DNA of 64,000 nt. It comes from Carettochelys insculpta. Taxonomy: Eukaryota > Chordata > Testudines > Carettochelyidae. The DNA lies in NCBI RefSeq assembly GCF_033958435.1, contig NC_134138.1:185539298-185603297 (forward strand), given 5' to 3'. This document shows, piece by piece, positions 1 through 12,962 of the stretch; position 1 is the stretch's first letter; each line of letters starts with the position of its first letter. The position numbers and the translations under genes are program-made. The notes under the pieces were generated by a model. The model did not search any database. It was not told the DNA's origin and worked only from the letters and a program-made list of their open reading frames with translations.

Positions 1-3000
1 ATAACATCTATGTGTCTAATTGGATTAATGATGTGTCCACAAGAGTAATGATGATACCTTCACACGGGCATATCCAGGGGGGCCTTATCTAGAAGGTTAA
101 AGCAGAAGACAGTAACAGCATAGAGCAATAACTCATTTGTTTTGAGTACCAGACTGGGATAGCGGATTAGAGAATGCCGTATCTCTGTTCTCATATACAG
201 GCCTCTTCTTGGAATGTGGTTGCTGGGGCAACTATCCCACTCCAAGGCACTGTCTGAGTTGGGATGACCTTCCCTGGGTCTTGCGGGTGAGACGGGGGGA
301 CAGTGGGGGTAACTTTCCACTTATGCTGTGTTTCTGAGCTATAGGATTATAGGCCTACTCCAGACTTTAGGATTCGAATAGGGTTTTTTTAGCAGAAAAT
401 CATGGCCTGCCTAGGAAATTTTCATCCTGCTCTGCTATGTGGTCTTGAGCCACCTAAATCACCTCTACCCTGGCCACTGCTTTGTTATATTTTCAATATA
501 GCCAACATCTTCACTATTTGCTGGCATATGTGACCATTACAGGTGTTCTTAGTAAAATACCCTCCTTTTCTGGCCTCATGCCAGAAAGTAACCAAAATCT
601 CCCACAATCACATTGCAGATTTATGTATAGATCCAAGTAGGAGGTGGATTCAGGACTGGGTCTGATTCTGGACTAGTATTGCAGTTTTGACACACCCTCT
701 GAGTACATGACCTCTAGGTCTCAGGCCTTGGACCATCAGCTCTTTTGGGATGGAATCACGTGATTTTCCCACTCTCAGAGGACCATGGCCAGCAGTCTCC
801 TTAGATTTACTGTGGTAACCTCAGTAGCTGTAAGGTTGACTCAGACACTGCAGTTCTTTTTCCTCCAGGACAGTAACAGTTGTACACCATGACCAAAGAG
901 CTTCTTGAAAGTAAATTTTCCTTTATCTGGAAAAGAAAGCATTTAAGAGAAAAATTATCTTACAAGAAGTTAAACAACTTGCTTGTAGACATAGTTTGTT
1001 TTTTCCATAAGGCTTGCCGTTCACTTGATCTGGGAAGTCCCAGTTCCTTCACATTTCCCTCCTGGAATCTCTGTCAACGTCTCTTCCTAAGAAGCTTCTG
1101 TCACGTATTCTCCCATCTCCTTCTCAGAAAGGCTCTTTAGCTCTAGTCTTTTGATCTCCAGCTTAACAGCTTTGCCAGAAAAGATTTGTAACTGGTTGGA
1201 GATAGGATACCAGAAGCTAACAGATTGCCCTATTGTCTTTTAATAAATAACTCAATTTTCTTATTGAAGAAGCCATTGTTTCCTTTCCCACAGCCCAGCG
1301 TGGTTCCTTATCAGTAAGATTTAAATAGGAAAATATTATAACCCAGTACAAACTAACTTCCCGTCACTGATCTGATCACATACATTGTTCATAAAATTAT
1401 TAAATAGCAGCTCACTTCTGTCATCCTGATTCTTGAGGAAAGACAAACAAGAAAAGCACCGGCAGTATGTCACTAGAAAAGCTGTCCCCAATACACAAAG
1501 ACCATCTATACTTATCCTGAATGTTGACAGCTGCTATGCAATTTTAGGTACACTAACTGCATACCTAAAATTGATATTGCAACCGTCGACATTAGTCCCT
1601 GTCTTCACTGCAGAATGTCAACAGGAGCGCTCCTCCCACCAACATTCTTTAATCCTTGTAGCTCACTAGTTCTGGGTTTGTCATTGATCCCAGAACATGC
1701 CATTTTGCATATGTTCGAAATGGCATCCCAGAAGAGTGAACCTAAGTGTTCAACCTTCCATGGCTAGTATAGACCTAACCTTACTTACTTTAATATGATG
1801 TACGTGATGGTACATGTCTGCCTCTGTCCCATGCCCCCTCTTTATGAGGATAAAGACAGACAGTACAGCCAATTGATGTGCTCTTATACTTCAGGGATGA
1901 CTGCCTTTTGGGTATTGAAATAGAGCAGAACTCCCCGCATCCGCAGATTCACATCTCTCTCTGTCTCTTTTTCCTTTTTGAGTACAAGTAACTGAGCAAT
2001 TACTGTAATTGGGGAACATTCCTCCCACAGAGTATAGCTGGGCCTTACAGCTAATTAAAACAGTTTAAGCCACATGCTAAAAAATGAAATATGTGACAGG
2101 CTCCAAATGAACCATTCAGCAAAGTCCTGTTTGATTCATCTTTTCCTTGTAACAAAAATAAACTTATTAGAACAGTCCTGGAGGAACAAAAAATCATTTA
2201 AAATGAAATGTTTGACTAAATCACTTTCCCTTCAACCACCATCACAGCTTTCACATGGAAGATGAGCTAGGCAGCTGCTAATACCCATTGGGGGTATATA
2301 TGCATGGTGTGGCCATAGCTAGCAGTACCAGTTAAGGCTGGTAGTCTTTAGTCATCACACCTGGTGGCTATAATTCAGAGACGTGGTGCTCACTGGTGAA
2401 AGCTCCAGGCTACCTTGCCTAGTCTGGACAATTCAGGAAGTGTCACTGTTGAGCCACCAAGAATGCACAGGCTCACAGTCAGATGCTTAGGCTGGGGAGT
2501 ATGTTGTTTACGTGCTGCTTCAGTGAGTGATCGGTTCACCAGACATGGGGCACAGTATGGAGTACACCCCATTTCAGTGCTTGCATTAAAGATGCTGTTA
2601 CCAAGTCATTCACTTTCTCTTATGTAAACATTTAACTCTAAGATGAGTTTGCTAACTCAGTTGTTTACCTGGTTGAATTGCTGTTTCAGCCTTTTTTATC
2701 TGTCTGTTCTGGTTCCTTGCCAGATAAGCAAGCATCTTTTCAAATGTCCCAACACCTAAAATGTACATTCTACTACATTCTACAGTCAACCAGTTTCAAG
2801 AGTTCCAGGCCACCTTGCCTAGTGACAACAGCGCAGAAAGAACTGTCCACTGATAAGCCCTAGCTTATACCTAGCCCTTATGGCTCAGGGAGTAGGTGTG
2901 GGATTGGGGAATGCTGGCCTGACCCATGCCTCTGCACTCCTACCCAAAGCTGTTTAAAACAACCCCCCCATCTGTGCTGAGAGTCCAGTGCCCTCGTTCA

Positions 3001-3439
3001 GGTTTCCTTCCCATTCTTGTTCTGGTCCTGCCATCCTGGTCTGGGGATCTCCAAGATTCTTCCCTGTTCCTTCTATGGAGTGTCTTCCACTAGCAGTAGC
3101 GAGCCATCACCTTCACTCTCTGTGGTTGGAAGATTCCCAGGGGCCTGGCTAAGACACCTGGTCCTGTGTGTTTGGAGTTCCAGTGGCTTTTCTGCAGGAG
3201 GCTGCTGCATGAAACTGCTTTCTTCCTCAGTCAACACAGTCAGAGCTGAACGGCTCCCTTGAAAATGCTGGGCAAGGGCATGTGGCCTCTAGGCTCTAGA
3301 GCAGCTCTTCAAGCCTCACTTTATCAGTGTATGTTCGGTAAACCCCATCACATTGCCAAAGAAGTGACAATGTTACTTTAAAATTTGTGCGAAATTGCGA
3401 GTCCCTTCATAAAGAAAACATTCAATAAAGTACAAAATC
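1..3439. other. Non-coding stretch, no gene recognised
   Basis: Only short open frames with no recognisable domain are present, and base composition is ordinary. No tRNA, clear repeat or exon could be supported. Being near GPR141, it may be intergenic or intronic DNA of that locus; this is inference. Confidence 0.5.
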
Positions 3440-3835
3440 TTTGTAATTATAGGACCTGGGAGCCCAAATCATGGACTAGCACCTCATTGTATTAGGTGCT
3501 TCACAAGCACAGAACAAAAAGTCCATGCCCCAGAGAGCTTACAAACTAAGTATAAGACAAGAATACTGACCGAGAGACAAGGTGTGTGTGTAAGGAAGCA
3601 ATCAGATAATATTCGTCATCACAACGGACAATAGTCTCAGCACATCAACAACCTAAGTGTTTTTGAGTTTTTGTAGACAACATGGCAAAAGGAGCTTTAG
3701 AGTAGGGTTTGAAAAAGGATAATGAGGAAGCTCTGTGGGTGTTTATTATGAGCTCCTCCCAACTGTGAGGGCAATGTTATGGGGAAAAGCATCCCCCTCT
3801 TAGAAAGATACATCTTGTTTTATCACAGGTACCTG
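3440..3835 (+). repeat. Ancient amniote interspersed repeat (MIR/L3-like)
   Basis: The stretch has the wording of an old dispersed amniote repeat: an 'aggtgcttcacaagcacag' segment followed by a 'gagagcttacaaactaagt' segment, then an 'atggcaaaaggagctttag' part. I recognise it as a commonly shared vertebrate repeat but cannot assign the family with certainty. It is diverged, so insertion is old. Confidence 0.5.
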
Positions 3836-5303
3836 AGTAAACTGAGTACAAAGTGTGTTTCATCCTGATTTGGTAGAGCTTTATACACACACCTTGCCTA
3901 ACATAAATAACTGCACCAAATGTGAGACAAGACAATCAGGTCCACATTGTTAAATTATAGTATTGATCTTTTTGCAGTTCCATGATCAACTAGCTGTAAA
4001 CTCTCCTATTGTAACCCTAAGGGTAAAAATTGCAAGAAGGTCGTGCCAATTGAAAAATGTATGCATTTTCTTTGTCTACTGAGCCACAGAAACTGGCAAG
4101 AACGAAATGTACTAGCACCTTCTAGTGATAAAGAGATGTGGGTCCGGAAAAATATTGCATAACACATAGAAAGATTCAAATACTTCACATTTTTACTGAA
4201 GCTGGTTAAGGATCTGTATTCTTTTTTGTGAAGTCTGCCTTGTGGTGTTACAGTTTAGCTGTTTGTCCCAAGTGCCTCAGTAGTGGGACGCATGCTGCTT
4301 TATGAATATAATAATGCAGTAAAAATGTTCTTGTGTTTTTGAATATGAGCTTTCCGGTGGGAAAGTTCTAGTTTTGCTCTAAAAATACTGAAATATTTGA
4401 AAGGGCTTAAAGTTGTCGCTCACATGCTGTTTTTAATAGTTTCGTAGCCACGTTTTGGACTCCCATAAGCACAGTTTAGGCAGGAGCAAGTCCTGGGGAA
4501 GCAAATTTTCTTTCCAAGGTCTTTTTCTTACTCCCACACAAATGTAGGCTTTCTTTGAGACTTAATTCATTTACTGCTTATGGGAAGGGAATTATTTAAA
4601 TATAATGGTTAACTTACATTAAATAATAAATAAAATATTTGGTGTAATTTTACCATAAACTGAAAAGGTAGAATAATCTGTAGAACAAATTGAAAGAATC
4701 AGACTTACCGGGAACACGTCTCCTTAGATTATAGGACCATATTAAAATTGATCTACAGGGGCCTAGGACCCCATTCTGTACATTCATTCAAAATAATATT
4801 GCTATACATGAGAGGATGTAAACAATGAAAATTAAATTCAGGGCTTCTCTCCTTCATATACTCGATTTGAAAGAGGGACAGAAAGGTAATCCTCTTTGTA
4901 TTTCCTTCTTATTTTACTAGGCAGGATTTTAAATATAAAAGTCAAACCTTTGGTAAACCTTGAAAAAGTTTTGTGCCTGTGTACATTTAGAAATTCATTG
5001 AGGCAAATGGGATCAAAGTGGCTTACTGGACTCCTTGCTTTTTTTTTTTTTAAACTATGCATCCTCATGATGCATTCTGAAACATCATACCCAAAGGCTT
5101 TTGTTTCCTGACAGCTCATGGAATCTTAATTTAGAAGACAAATCACGGATCAGATTTCCTGTCATGCCGTTGTCTTTCCTCACACATCATTGCCAGTCAC
5201 CCGCACCTTTCACTGTGTTTAAAATTAGATTGCAAGATCCTTGGATGATTTATTATTTGTGTCAGAGTAGTGTCTGGAGGCTCTGGTGAGGATCAGGGTC
5301 CTA
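3836..5303. other. Non-coding stretch, nothing recognised
   Basis: AT-rich sequence with only short open frames. No coding region, RNA gene or clear repeat was found. Confidence 0.5.
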
Positions 5304-5690
5304 GGCTGTGTCTACACTAGCCCCCTTCTTCAACGGGGACATGGTAATCGGCCTGAATGGAGAATACTAATGAAGTGCTGTGATGAACATACAGCTCTTC
5401 ATTCGGCTAATTCTTCCCACGGCAACTTCAAAGTTGCAAACTTCGAAGTACTGGCATGTCATGTAGCCACGGACACTTCAAAGTACCTGTGCAACTAAAA
5501 AGTGCCCTTACTCCCCAACAAAGGGCACTTTGAAGTTACATGGGTACTTCAAAGTGCCAACAGCTATACAGAATGCTGGTGGTTCGAAGTTTGCAACTTT
5601 GAAGTTGCCGTGGGCAGAATTAGCCTAATGAAGTGTGGCATATTCATTGCAGCACTTCATTAGTAATCTCTGCTCAGGCAGATGCTAATG
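5304..5690. mobile_element. Palindromic Harbinger-type MITE, right end missing
   Basis: It begins with the terminal motif ggctgtgtctacactagcc shared by many elements here. It then forms an imperfect palindrome: 'actaatgaagtgctg' near the left pairs with 'cagcacttcattagtaat' near the right, and 'aacttcaaagttgcaaac' pairs with 'gtttgcaactttgaagtt'. The expected right terminus ending gtagacacagcc is absent, so the right end is truncated or rearranged. It has no coding capacity. Confidence 0.7.
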
Positions 5691-5869
5691 TCTTCCTATT
5701 AGATTCTGACAAAGACTCACATCCCCCTGTCTGATCTGACTTGTTTTTTCCTCTTTTGATAAGTACTGTTGATACTGGGCCATTTCCACCTTGCTGAATA
5801 GCCCTTGTCAGCTCTGGCCCTCCCTCTTATTGGGACCGCACTCCTTAAATACCCCTCTGAAACCACCCC

Positions 5870-6176
5870 CCCACTCATGCATGTAATGAAGCAGGTCTTT
5901 GCCCATGAAAGCTTATGCTCCAGAATATCTGTTCGTCTATAACATGGGTGTCCAACCTTTTGGCTTGCCTGGGCTGCATTGAGTGAAGATAGTCTTGGGC
6001 CGCGTACAAAATATATAATATAGTTAATGTATATAAATCACATAATAATGTTAAAAGTTTACGATCTTGTGGGGCCGCATTACTAGCTGTCCATGGCTGC
6101 ATGCGGCCCGCGGGCCACAGGTTGGACACGCCTGGTCTATAAGGTGCCGCAAGACTTCCTCTTGTTTTTAATGTAT
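5870..6176 (+). repeat. Old PLE-tail-like repeat, split by a hAT MITE
   Basis: The two flanks, 'gtctttgcccatgaaagctt' on the left and 'ggtgccgcaagacttcctc' on the right, read as one repeat interrupted at a duplicated 8-bp site. The wording resembles the 3' tails of the Penelope-like elements elsewhere in the window (bases such as 'cccatgaaagctcatcac'), but is a separate family. Confidence 0.5.
5943..6134. mobile_element. hAT-type MITE, 192 bp
   Basis: The terminal inverted repeats are catgggtgtccaacc at the left and ggttggacacgcctg at the right. They are flanked by a perfect 8-bp target duplication gtctataa (5935-5942 and 6135-6142), the length typical of hAT elements. No coding capacity; it depends on a transposase from elsewhere. 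Confidence 0.9.
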
Positions 6177-7012
6177 TTATAAGATCTTCTTGTTTCCCTT
6201 TATGCCTGTAGCTAGTTTGAGCTCATTTTGTGCCTTTGCCTTTCTAATCTTACCCCTGCATTCCTGTTTGCTTGCCTATATTCATCCTTTTTTACCTATA
6301 TTCATCCAAATCACTTATAGCAATTCAATTTAAATGACAGGTTTTAAAACACTCTCTATCAGAGGGTGAGGGAAACATTGATTTGAATGCGTGGTTAGGT
6401 TGACCAGCGGCTACATATACAATTAAAGGTTATGGAGTCAGGTAAGTACACCATATATATAAGATTTTTATGAGTACACCATATATATATGATTATACCT
6501 TATAAAAACCATAAGGTATAATCCCTGCTTGTCATCTATCCAGCCACTATGATATATGGCTTTTGTCTTTCTATGTTTCTGTAAACTACCTTAGCCTACC
6601 TTCTGCAAACCACTTACCAGACCTTCAGGCACTTCAATGAGGTGACTATATTTAAAAATAGCAACTTCTCTCTCAGTAGTGTATTACGGCACTGACCTGT
6701 GGATGTATATTTCAGAATCTGATTTGTACTCCTCCTGCCCCTGCAGAGTCACCACACCTAAGAGCTGATAGAACTGAATTCTGTTCTTCTTTTTGCATTA
6801 GACACAGTATTTTTTGAGTAAATTCCAAAGCCAGCTGAAGACATTCATGCTACTTAGGTTACTGGGGACATAATCTGAAGACAGCTGGGTTGCGTTGGTG
6901 TAATTGTTGGCAGCATAGATTAATTTGCTGTGCAAGACCATTATTATTCTTATTATAAGTAATAAAGCACTCTGCTTTGCAATATAGTTCTCGTCTCTCA
7001 GCTCATTGCTCT
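6177..7012. other. Non-coding stretch, nothing recognised
   Basis: AT-rich sequence, including two nearby copies of an 'accatatatataagatt' type motif around 6449-6500. No gene or assignable repeat. Confidence 0.5.
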
Positions 7013-7222
7013 CAGGGATAGCTCAGTGCATTTGAGCATTAGCCTGCTAAACCCAGCCTTATGAGTTCAGCCCTTCAGGGGGCCATGTAGGGATCTAGGA
7101 CAAATAGATTAAAAAAAAATCTGTCAGGGAGGATGATAGGTCCTGCTGTGAGGGAAGAGGATTGGAGACTGGACTTGATGACCTCTGAAGGTCCCTTCCA
7201 GCTCTGTGAGATAGGTATATCT
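7013..7222 (+). mobile_element. tRNA-derived SINE, CryI-like
   Basis: The head carries a Pol III A-box-like sequence (gggatagctcagtgcattt) and a B-box-like segment (atgagttcagccctt). The body ends in 'gatgacctctgaaggtccct'. This arrangement is the turtle CryI SINE type. It recurs at 40193, 53570 and 54846 and is one of the main reasons for calling the host a cryptodiran turtle. Its movement relies on LINE machinery. Confidence 0.8.
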
Positions 7223-7308
7223 TGAGGAAAACATGCCCCTCCTTTTCACTGTTAGACTTGTAGTCGATATGTCTACAAATTCTTCTGCCTCTTGGTTAGC
7301 AAGGGACT

Positions 7309-8797
7309 CCAGAGCTACATCTATTCTAGAATGCTACATTGACATAGCGTATTTCGATGTAGAGATATCAAAAAAAGCTACTTCAATGTGTAGCGTCTAC
7401 ACATCCTCCAGGGCTGGCACCGTCGATGTTCAACGTTGATGTAGTGATGGGCAACATCAAAAGGGGCCCCCCAGGAAAGTGTCTACACACAAAAGTGGCT
7501 TCTTTTGAAATAAGGGGCCAGGAAAGCTTGTGAACAGGCTCACAGGGTGGACTGCTCTTCCAGGGCAACAGCAAGCCGCTCCTTTAAAGGGCCCCTCCCA
7601 GACACTCTGAGCCTGCACAGCACAAGGCCTGTAGAGCTGACACCAAACTTGAAGACCCTGTGAATGCAGCTATGGGCCCTTAGCAGCAGCAGCAGCAGCC
7701 AGAAGCCATCTGGGCTGTTGCGGAGGCAGGAGCTGCCCTGCTCAGCTCTGTGCAGAAGGCTGCCTAGCACCTCCTGGAAGGGGAGTCCTCCTCAGGGGAT
7801 GAAGGAGTTGCCCCAGACCATGGGGCCTTCCTATTTCCCCCACCACCGCCGGGTGCTCCGCTGGCTCTGGAGCTACCCCACCACCTCAGAGTGGTGGGAG
7901 CACCTTGTCACGGGGGAGGGGAGTGGAACAATGGCCACTGGCTCCAGAATTTCTGGATGCACCTGCAGATGTTCCTGGAGCTGTGCCAGTGGCTCAGCCC
8001 CACCCTGAGGCACCACGACACCCACATGCGGCGCATCCTCGCTGTCGAGAAAAGGGTCGGCATTGCTGTCTGGAAGTTGGCCACTCCAGACAGCTACCGA
8101 TCCGTAGGACACCAGTTCTGTGTGGGCAAGGCCACTGTTGGGGCCATTGTCATGGAGGCAAGGAGACCTGGGCAGGGACCGTAGGGGGTTGGGGAAGGGG
8201 TCCAGGGAGGGGGCCTGGGGAGGGGGTTGCCCAGGGAGGGGGAGCTGAGGGGAGGGTGGGCACGCCCAGCACACCCTCATGGGAGCCCATGTCCCCTCCC
8301 TGCAGGTGGTCCATGTGCTGAATGCCCTGCTGCTCCACAGGCTTATGCGGATTGGTGACCTGGATGTGGCCATTGCAGGATTCGCCAGCATGAAGTCCCA
8401 CAACTGCCTCAGGGCCCTGGATGTTATAAACAGGGGGATACATTATAAACAGGAAGGGCTACCTCTCAGTGGACTGCTGGGGCTGCTTCCAAGACACATA
8501 TGTTGGCTGGCCTGTCTGCATCCACAAGGCCCATGTTTTCTGGAACTCAGGCCTGTGCTGCTGGATGGAGGCAAGGACCTACATTCCCCAGAGGGAGATA
8601 GGAATAAGGAGATTTCAAAGATGCCAGGGTCCTTTGTCTGGACGAGCTACGCATGAGCAAAAAGCAGCAATTTCGAAGAGCCACGGCTGGCAGCATGCTA
8701 ATGAAGTGCTGAATATGCATTTCAGTGCCTCATTAGTAATCTTTGATTTGGCCATTTGCATGGCCATTTCGAAGTTTTATGCCGGTGTAGACATGGT
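7309..8797 (+). mobile_element. Degenerate, chimeric Harbinger element
   Basis: The 5' part (to about 8600) follows the intact element at 17593: the same subterminal text 'catcctccagggctggc', the same glutamine-rich start, transposase exons and G-rich intron. The last 200 bases match a different MITE family, also seen at 9420-9603 (paired 'ggccatttgcatggccattt'). The ends have weak terminal similarity (gctacatct / ggtgtagacatggtc), and no clear 3-bp target duplication was found. It is likely a recombinant or internally replaced copy and cannot be autonomous. Confidence 0.75.
7672..8600 (+). pseudogene. Harbinger transposase pseudogene
   Basis: This is homologous to the intact transposase at 17924-19520. 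The inherited start is followed by GGC CCT and a TAG stop, then a glutamine-type CAG run. Readable remnants are WLWSYPTTSEWWEHLV (about 7860) and the helix-turn-helix region EKRVGIAVWKLATPDSYRSV (about 8047-8106). The first exon ends at about 8157 at a decayed GC donor (gag|gcaag); the acceptor is ctccctgcag, with exon 2 from 8306. Exon 2 keeps VVHVLNALLLHRL but is frameshifted, and it stops matching near 8600, before the last catalytic residues. It cannot make transposase. Confidence 0.85.
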
Positions 8798-9376
8798 CAT
8801 AATGTTTGTTGCTCCATAACTAGAAGAAAATGTCTCAGCACTATGTTGCTTTTTGTATCGTCCATAATGACTATTGCTTTAGTTTCCTTCCTTCCCCCTT
8901 GAAGTTTGACCTGTTATTCACTTATTTATTGAAAACACTTAAAATCTTTGGAGAAACAGAGGGCCAATTTCAGTAGTGGTTTACACCATCACAAAGTTTA
9001 TGGTGTTAAAACTTTTCCCTGGGGAGTGAGTTATGGTAGTGCAAAGTGGCTGTAGTCCATTTTCAGAAAGCTGTGTGTTCATCAGAGTAGGGAAGAGGGA
9101 AGTTCACTGTGACCCAATAATGTGGGTGGTGATCTATGAAAATTAACATGCTTTGACTGTGGGAAATTCTCTGCCTCTATAAGGAATGATCTGGGCACCA
9201 GTTTTTCAGAGGAACTGACAATCTTCTTTCCAGCAGGACATTTGCAGAAAACAGCAATGGTAACACTGCTCGCCCTCCACTGACACAAATATCCCCTACA
9301 GGACTCTACTTTGTTGCATCCAGCTTGGTGCTTATATGTAATGACTTGCAACTTTATGACCTAGAACAATTAGCCT
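8798..9376. other. Non-coding stretch, nothing recognised
   Basis: No gene, RNA or assignable repeat seen. Open frames are short and lack domains. Confidence 0.5.
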
Positions 9377-9605
9377 ACTTCAAAGGCCCCTTATTCCCAT
9401 CTGCTCATAGGAATAAGGGGACTTTGAAGTAGGCAGGGTCCTTTCGAAAAGGAGCCCTGTCTGGACGAGCTGTGCGGCAGCGAGCCACGTCAATTTCGAA
9501 GTGCCGTGGCCGCCCGCATGCTAATGAGGAGCCTCATTAGTGAACTTCGAAATGGCCATTTGCATGGCCATTTCGAAGTTTTTGGCTAGTGTAGGTGTAG
9601 CCGTA
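9377..9605. mobile_element. Harbinger-type MITE fragment (right half)
   Basis: It opens with a tight hairpin (tacttcaaaggccccttatt pairing with aataaggggactttgaagta across about 14 bases). It continues with the family text 'atgctaatgaggagcctcat' and the self-complementary 'atggccatttgcatggccat', and ends in 'gctagtgtaggtgtagcc', a terminal-repeat relative. The left half is missing. Confidence 0.65.
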
Positions 9606-10073
9606 AAGAGTTATTTGAAACTAAGTACTAACTGCATTTGTTTCACATACTCCTTTGCTCCTACATATCTTTACAAGTGGTTGTTATGATGATGTATTTT
9701 GCATGAAGTATATTTCCATACATCTTCCCTTGCCACTTTTATCATACCCCTCACCTATTTAAATGTGATCCACTGTCCTGGTTAGATTTGGAATTTGGTT
9801 ATAAAACATTTCACAATTTCTCACGTTTTCTTTTTCTCACACAAAGATGTGTATTTAGTAACTTGGCTCTGCTTGTGATCTCCCTTACAGAGTTTGCATC
9901 CTAACTTTTGGTTTACATTAGCAATGAGATGTAGTCATAATTAATCCCAATCTCTAGTGAAACATTAGTTGCAGTTAAAAATCAGATATACAAAAACAAA
10001 TCATTTTTGTTCAGATCCCATATCAATTCGCGATAATATGAGCAATATAATTATTATTCTGGTAGCTCTGGTT

Positions 10074-10236
10074 GGCCGTTTCTACACATGCCACTTTCTC
10101 CGAACTAATAAATGGCCCAAAATATGCTAATGAGGTGTGGATGTAAATTTCCTGCACCTCATTAGCATAAGGTCACATGATTTGGAGTCTGAAAGATGTT
10201 CTTCCAGACTCCAAAAAGGCGTGTAGAAGTGTGGCC
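10074..10236. mobile_element. Short Harbinger-type MITE
   Basis: The left end ggccgtttctacacatgcca pairs with the right end ggcgtgtagaagtgtggcc, and an internal inverted pair (atgctaatgaggtg / cacctcattagcat) surrounds the centre. It is 163 bp with no coding capacity. No clean target duplication could be defined. Confidence 0.65.
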
Positions 10237-12962
10237 TCTGTGGGCTGGGATGCAGGGCTGTGGGTTTGGGCTGGGAGCTAGGGCAGGGGACTGGTGTGCA
10301 GGGTGTGGGAGAAGATATGGGTCCAGGAGGAAGGGAAGAGGGTTAGTGTTGTGTGGGGCATGGGGGCAGAAAGTTGGAGGGAGGGATGGGATGGGGTGCC
10401 AGAGGCCCTCCTGGGAGACTTACCTGGGCACACCTGGTTAGCAGCTCTGAGACTGGCTCTTTGCTTGCTTCAGCCCCAGTCTGCTCAAAACTCTGGCCTG
10501 CTCTCTGTAGCTCTCTGCCCCAATGCTGGAGAGGAGGAGGAGCCTTCACAGGCTGCTCATCCCACCCCCACCCACAAAATCTCTCAGCTCCTATTGGTTG
10601 GAAACCAGCCAATGGGACTTTAGATATTTTGCAAGGGGGTGGGAATGGCATGCAAATTACCACACCCCCATGCCCCCGCCAGCATCTGGAGCAGATAGCT
10701 ACAGGGAGCAGGAAGATGTTCTGTGCCTAAGGTAGTCTGCAGGCCAAATTCAGCCTGCAGGCCGTATCTTGCTCTCCCTTAATCTAAGACTTGCTTACTA
10801 GACAGGCACATTGCTTCTAACAAGTCAGAATTCCCTTTCACTTTATTTCCAGTATTTGTCATGCTGTTTTTTATTTTGTGATACTGAATGCCACAAACTA
10901 ACATAAGCTGGCATGAGGAGATTTTGGTTCAACCGTACCTCTTGGATGATACTCCAGAATTGCAACTGAAGGTAGAAGGCAGTAACTATACCTGTGTATT
11001 CTTAAAAGAATTACTTAGTCTACATATGACTTTCACAATATACTAACATGTTTATTTGACTCATCAACATTTAATGTCGGTAACTCTATCCCGAGAATAA
11101 CATGTTATAAAATTTAAATATAAAATGGTTTTTATTTAATTTATGCATATTTGTAGGAAAGACATGAATGAAAGGATGTGGCAGCTTGGCTCACAAAACA
11201 TTTACTGTTGTTATTACAAAACATTTATATAGTGTTGTAAAGGTATAAGTTAGTCTACAGATCCCATTCAAAGTATATTCTGCACACCAAGGATGACACA
11301 GAAAAAAATAGAAACAATTTCATTTTCACCTTCTCTTCCTGATGTTACAGCCTTTCTCGATGGTTCCAAACTCTTGTGGTTGCTCATGAGGAATACTAAG
11401 CCCTTCTCCATTGAGGCTGCTATAACCTAGTCTGACCTACTGAGTGAGAAGGAAGGCGTTCTGAGCATGAGGGAAGAAGGCACAGAGCAGGTGAATGGTA
11501 GACATCAACACAAGGTGTGTTCAGGAGGGCAGCAGTACTCTTGGCATCTAGACAATGCAGCGAAAGGAAATGAAAGGTGAGCTGAATGAAAGGGTGAGGT
11601 TATGCTATTTAGAGGTGACGACATGGGCAGATCCATGAAAAGGAGTTAACCAGCAAAATACTACCAAATCTGCCAAATGATTCATGTATTATGCACCTGA
11701 CTCTGGAAGGAACTTGCTGCAGAAGACAAGAAGAAATGGAAATAGAAATGAACCATCCAAATTTTGAGCTAAAGCTGTCAATGACGTGCTCTTTACTGGG
11801 ACATGTACAATACAATACGTCTGTGTGAGCTTAAGTATCTTTCACAAAGTGATTTTTTTACATTTTTTCCTTGCCTTCATATTGGGTATGTCTAGGTTTT
11901 AAAATGATCCTCAGTACTCACCATGGATCTATAACTGTGAAATATAACTGTCTGCTCAATCTCACCATGCATGCTAACCTCATTGAATCCCAGCCAATGT
12001 TGTTGTCTTTTATATTTTTACTTGCCCATATCACAAAATTCTGTAGAACTAATTTTATCCTAGGGGCATTCTGAACAGCCAGACTATCGTCTTCAAAACT
12101 GAATCATAGAAAAGGAAATTGTTGTTACCTTGGAGACTAAAATAAATGACATTGAAGAACCACGCAAATGCTGTCTGAATAATAATCTAAGTTAAATTAT
12201 TTGTAGCATTAACTGCAATTCTGGGAAGAAAGAGACTAAACACTGGCTTTTGATTTGAACTGCCCATGACGAATGTAGTGCCCAGTGTTGTATAATTACT
12301 TACAGAGATATTTTTACAGCACAGGATAGAAATGAATCAGACCTTTCCCTACCACCACAAAACCATTTTTAAAAGAGTGAGTTGGCGGGGACGGAGGTGT
12401 AGGATTTAAAAGATAAATTTCCTGCTTACTATTTAAGAATTGTGTGAGTTGATCAATTTAACTAGAAAGTCACATTGCAGAGTTGGCCCCAAATTCCTCA
12501 ACAAAGACCTGCTGAAACACCTCATTCTACCCCACATTGTTGTTAATAACTAACATGCAAACAGTATACATAACGTATAGAGATCTAGGAACTTCAAAAG
12601 TCTATATGTTTTATGACATAAGCTACTGTTCATTGATTTGTATGTGGCTTTATTTTTTCCCTTCCACATACAGTATCATCTTAGACTATTGCTTCTTTTT
12701 CCTCTGAGTGTGGGATTGGAACCTTCTTCTCCAGTACAACACAGCATAGAGCTCATCAGTCTGCTATTTCACCTACTCGAAGAGTATGTATTATTTTGCT
12801 GGTACTGTGTTTAAATGATATAAAATAAATGCATATACTTTATAAGGCTTTTTGACTTGTCTCCACCAATAACCATTGTTTTAAAAAATAGAAACATAGC
12901 CATCTGTTTTCCTCCCACCTAAACGCTGTAGTGTGGAAGATGATCTCTAAAGATGAAGGAAC
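10237..12962. other. Non-coding 3' flank of GPR141
   Basis: 10240-10740 is GC-rich, probably part of an old repeat (it ends in 'gcctgcaggccgtatcttg', like the edge of a hAT MITE). From 10800 on the sequence is AT-rich and featureless. The reverse complement of AATAAA lies at 12649-12654, about 310 bases past the GPR141 stop, and is a plausible polyadenylation signal for that gene. Confidence 0.5.

Noticed and set aside
7013..7090. A functional tRNA gene
   Set aside because: The Pol III boxes belong to the SINE head; the cloverleaf is decayed and the characteristic SINE body follows.
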